A stretch of 8,579 nucleotides of DNA from Flavobacterium sp. UBA807 (GTDB lineage Bacteria > Bacteroidota > Bacteroidia > Flavobacteriales > Flavobacteriaceae), in the NCBI GenBank assembly GCA_002296885.1, contig DBIH01000107.1, forward strand, positions 1 through 8,579, read 5' to 3'. The notes under the pieces were generated by a model. That model did no database searches. It was not told where the DNA came from and saw nothing but the letters and a program-made list of their open reading frames with translations. The translations under genes were made by a program, and so were the position numbers. Positions 7,172 to 8,579 of this stretch are shown here, piece by piece. Each line of letters opens with the position of its first letter. Within the stretch, counting starts at the first letter, position 1.

Positions 7172-7216
7172 TAAAATTAAAAACCCTGTTTAAAGATAGA
7201 TTTTTAAACAGAGTTT
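7172..7216 (-). terminator. Strong intrinsic terminator after yidC
   Basis: On the minus strand AAACTCTGTTTAAA (7216-7203) pairs with TTTAAACAGGGTTT (7194-7181): 14 consecutive pairs with one U-G wobble around an eight-base loop, then TTAATTTT. It starts 20 bases after the yidC stop codon (7239-7237) and ends just before the proC ATG. Placement and form fit a terminator for yidC; it could also act as an attenuator or stabilising structure in the proC leader. Confidence 0.82.
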
Positions 7217-7236
7217 GTAAATGTTTTATTAAACTA

Positions 7237-8579
7237 TTATTTCTTTTTGTTTTGTTGTTGAAGTCTTTTTTGCTCTTCAGCCTGCTCCATCATTTCGCGC
7301 ATTTTTCTCTGGAATTTCCCCTCTGTTTTTGGCTTTGCTTTATTTTCCTGAATTTGGGCGTGGATTTTTTCGCTGTCGATGAAATACTTCTTGATAACCA
7401 ACATGATTCCAATCGTAATCAGGTTGGAAATAAAGTTATACAAACTCAATCCGGAACCATAACTGTTGAAGAAAATCAACATCATCACCGGTGAAACATA
7501 AATCATGACTTTCATGATTTTGGCCATGTCCGGCATTCCGTCCTGTGGTGGCTGTGACATTGCCTGATCACCTGAAGTCATTTTCATGTAGAAGAAAATC
7601 GCTATTGCCGCCAAAATCGGAAACAAACTCACGTGGTCACCATATAACGGAATGTTGAAAGGTAGTTTAAAAATCTGGTCAAACGATGATAAATCATCTG
7701 CCCAAAGAAAACCTTTTTGTCTCAATTCAAATGCCGATGGAAAGAACTGGAACGAAGCATACATGAACGGAATCTGTATCAATGCCGGAATACAGCCAGC
7801 CATTGGATTTACTCCCGCTTTGTTATATAATTTCATCGTTTCCTGTTGTTTTTTCATCGGATCTTTTTTGAATTTTTCTCCAATTTCCATAATCTCAGGA
7901 CGCAGTACTTTCATCTTTGCCTGAGACAAAAATGACTTAAAAGTAATTGGCGACATTGCCAGTTTTATCAAAATCGTAAAGATGATAATTGCAATTCCCA
8001 ATGCCATAAATGAACTTAAGAATCCAAATAACGGGATGAAGATAAACTTGTTTATCCAACCAAAGATTCCCCAACCAAGCGGAACAATTTTTTCAAGGTT
8101 TCTGTCGTAACTTTTTAATGTTTTGTAATCGGTTGGACCGAAGTACCAATTCATCTTATAATCCAACTCACCATTGCTGAACGCCAACGGAACATTAGTT
8201 TTGAATTGTTTGGTGAAAACCGTATCAACTTTTGCATCATTTACCAAATTGTCTGATTGCAATTTTGACGTTTCAAATGGTGTTTTTGTCAATAAGATAG
8301 TAGAGAAAAAATGCTGTTTGTAAGCTATATAAGCAACCTTGTTCGGAGTTTCTTCTTTGTCTTTCCCCTGGCCAACATAGTTATCCTTCCCGTCTTCATA
8401 TTCATATCTAATATCCGCAAAACGATTTTCATAAGTGACGCTTTTTTCGTTTCTGTAGGTTTTTAAATCCCATTGCAAATCAATTGGTTTGGAAGTATTT
8501 AAAACCGAATTCAATCCTTGCGAACGCACATCAAAATCAACTAAATACTGATTTGGTGCTAAAACATATTTGTATTCCA
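7237..8579 (-). CDS. yidC: Membrane protein insertase YidC (5' end outside window)
   Basis: YidC inserts and folds inner-membrane proteins, alone or with SecYEG. The frame runs unbroken to the right edge, giving the C-terminal 446 residues; the GTG at 8529 is an internal valine codon, not the start. In fragment numbering, about 1-155 is the end of the large periplasmic P1 domain. The amphipathic helix and first conserved membrane segment follow (LGWGIFGWINKFIFIP, then LGIAIIIFTILI). The cytoplasmic coiled hairpin is about 217-250, and the family core VNPMAGCIPALIQIPFMYASF is near 256-276, with more membrane segments at about 318-332, 355-370 and 378-397. The lysine at 205 (ILIKLAMSPIT) appears to sit where E. 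coli has the groove arginine R366. The tail is long and strongly basic (many K/R/Q, ending NKKK), typical of Bacteroidetes YidC and fitting ribosome contact. Roughly 180 N-terminal residues are missing, judged from usual family length. Confidence 0.95.
   Translation of the reverse strand, partial: EYKYVLAPNQYLVDFDVRSQGLNSVLNTSKPIDLQWDLKTYRNEKSVTYENRFADIRYEYEDGKDNYVGQGKDKEETPNKVAYIAYKQHFFSTILLTKTPFETSKLQSDNLVNDAKVDTVFTKQFKTNVPLAFSNGELDYKMNWYFGPTDYKTLKSYDRNLEKIVPLGWGIFGWINKFIFIPLFGFLSSFMALGIAIIIFTILIKLAMSPITFKSFLSQAKMKVLRPEIMEIGEKFKKDPMKKQQETMKLYNKAGVNPMAGCIPALIQIPFMYASFQFFPSAFELRQKGFLWADDLSSFDQIFKLPFNIPLYGDHVSLFPILAAIAIFFYMKMTSGDQAMSQPPQDGMPDMAKIMKVMIYVSPVMMLIFFNSYGSGLSLYNFISNLITIGIMLVIKKYFIDSEKIHAQIQENKAKPKTEGKFQRKMREMMEQAEEQKRLQQQNKKK

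Noticed and set aside
7652..7924. Plus-strand open frame of 90 codons inside yidC
   Set aside because: It is fully antisense to conserved YidC core codons and has no independent support.

Overview
The window looks like chromosomal DNA from a member of the Bacteroidetes, most likely a Flavobacterium-like Flavobacteriaceae. The evidence is AT-rich DNA with extremely AT-rich gaps, a flavobacterial-type -7 box (TAACTTTG) before mnmA, secretion signals ending in SQ or GQ, a subtilase with a C-terminal type IX secretion (T9SS) sorting domain (VYPNP motif), and a surface protein made of Ig-like and PKD-like repeats typical of this phylum. All protein genes found lie on the minus strand, so transcription runs from high to low coordinates. 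The plus-strand open frames are shadows of these genes.

Layout in order of transcription: (1) 8579-7237, the C-terminal two thirds of yidC (membrane protein insertase, 5' end outside the window), followed by a strong hairpin terminator. (2) 7165-6365, proC (pyrroline-5-carboxylate reductase), starting only a few bases after that terminator. (3) 6302-5523, an exported MORN-repeat protein of unknown role. (4) 5392-4205, mnmA (tRNA 2-thiouridylase), with a good promoter -7 box at 5448-5455 that also fixes its start codon. (5) 4204-4030, a spacer holding a hairpin and, unexpectedly, a second diverged copy of the last codons of mnmA including its stop. (6) 4029-2416, a secreted subtilisin-like protease with signal peptide, propeptide, catalytic domain and T9SS tail; its stop codon overlaps by one base the start of (7) 2416-1472, a cytoplasmic FMN-dependent oxidoreductase of the nitronate monooxygenase/FabK-like family, followed by a strong terminator. 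(8) 1471-1121, an AT-rich gap with a second terminator-like hairpin. (9) 1120-1, the N-terminal part of a large secreted repeat protein, running off the left edge.

Most genes are ordinary housekeeping functions (protein insertion, proline synthesis, tRNA thiolation) placed next to secreted surface or protease genes. I see no CRISPR array, insertion sequence, phage gene, defence system, rRNA or tRNA, and nothing here that amounts to a new multi-gene system. The observation most worth a second look is the mnmA tail remnant at 4056-4124. It differs from the intact gene only at synonymous positions over its last 17 codons, which suggests replacement of one functional mnmA allele by another, leaving a scar. 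Other points of interest are the hairpins placed close upstream of proC and of the repeat protein, and the one-base coupling of a secreted protease to a cytosolic flavoenzyme.
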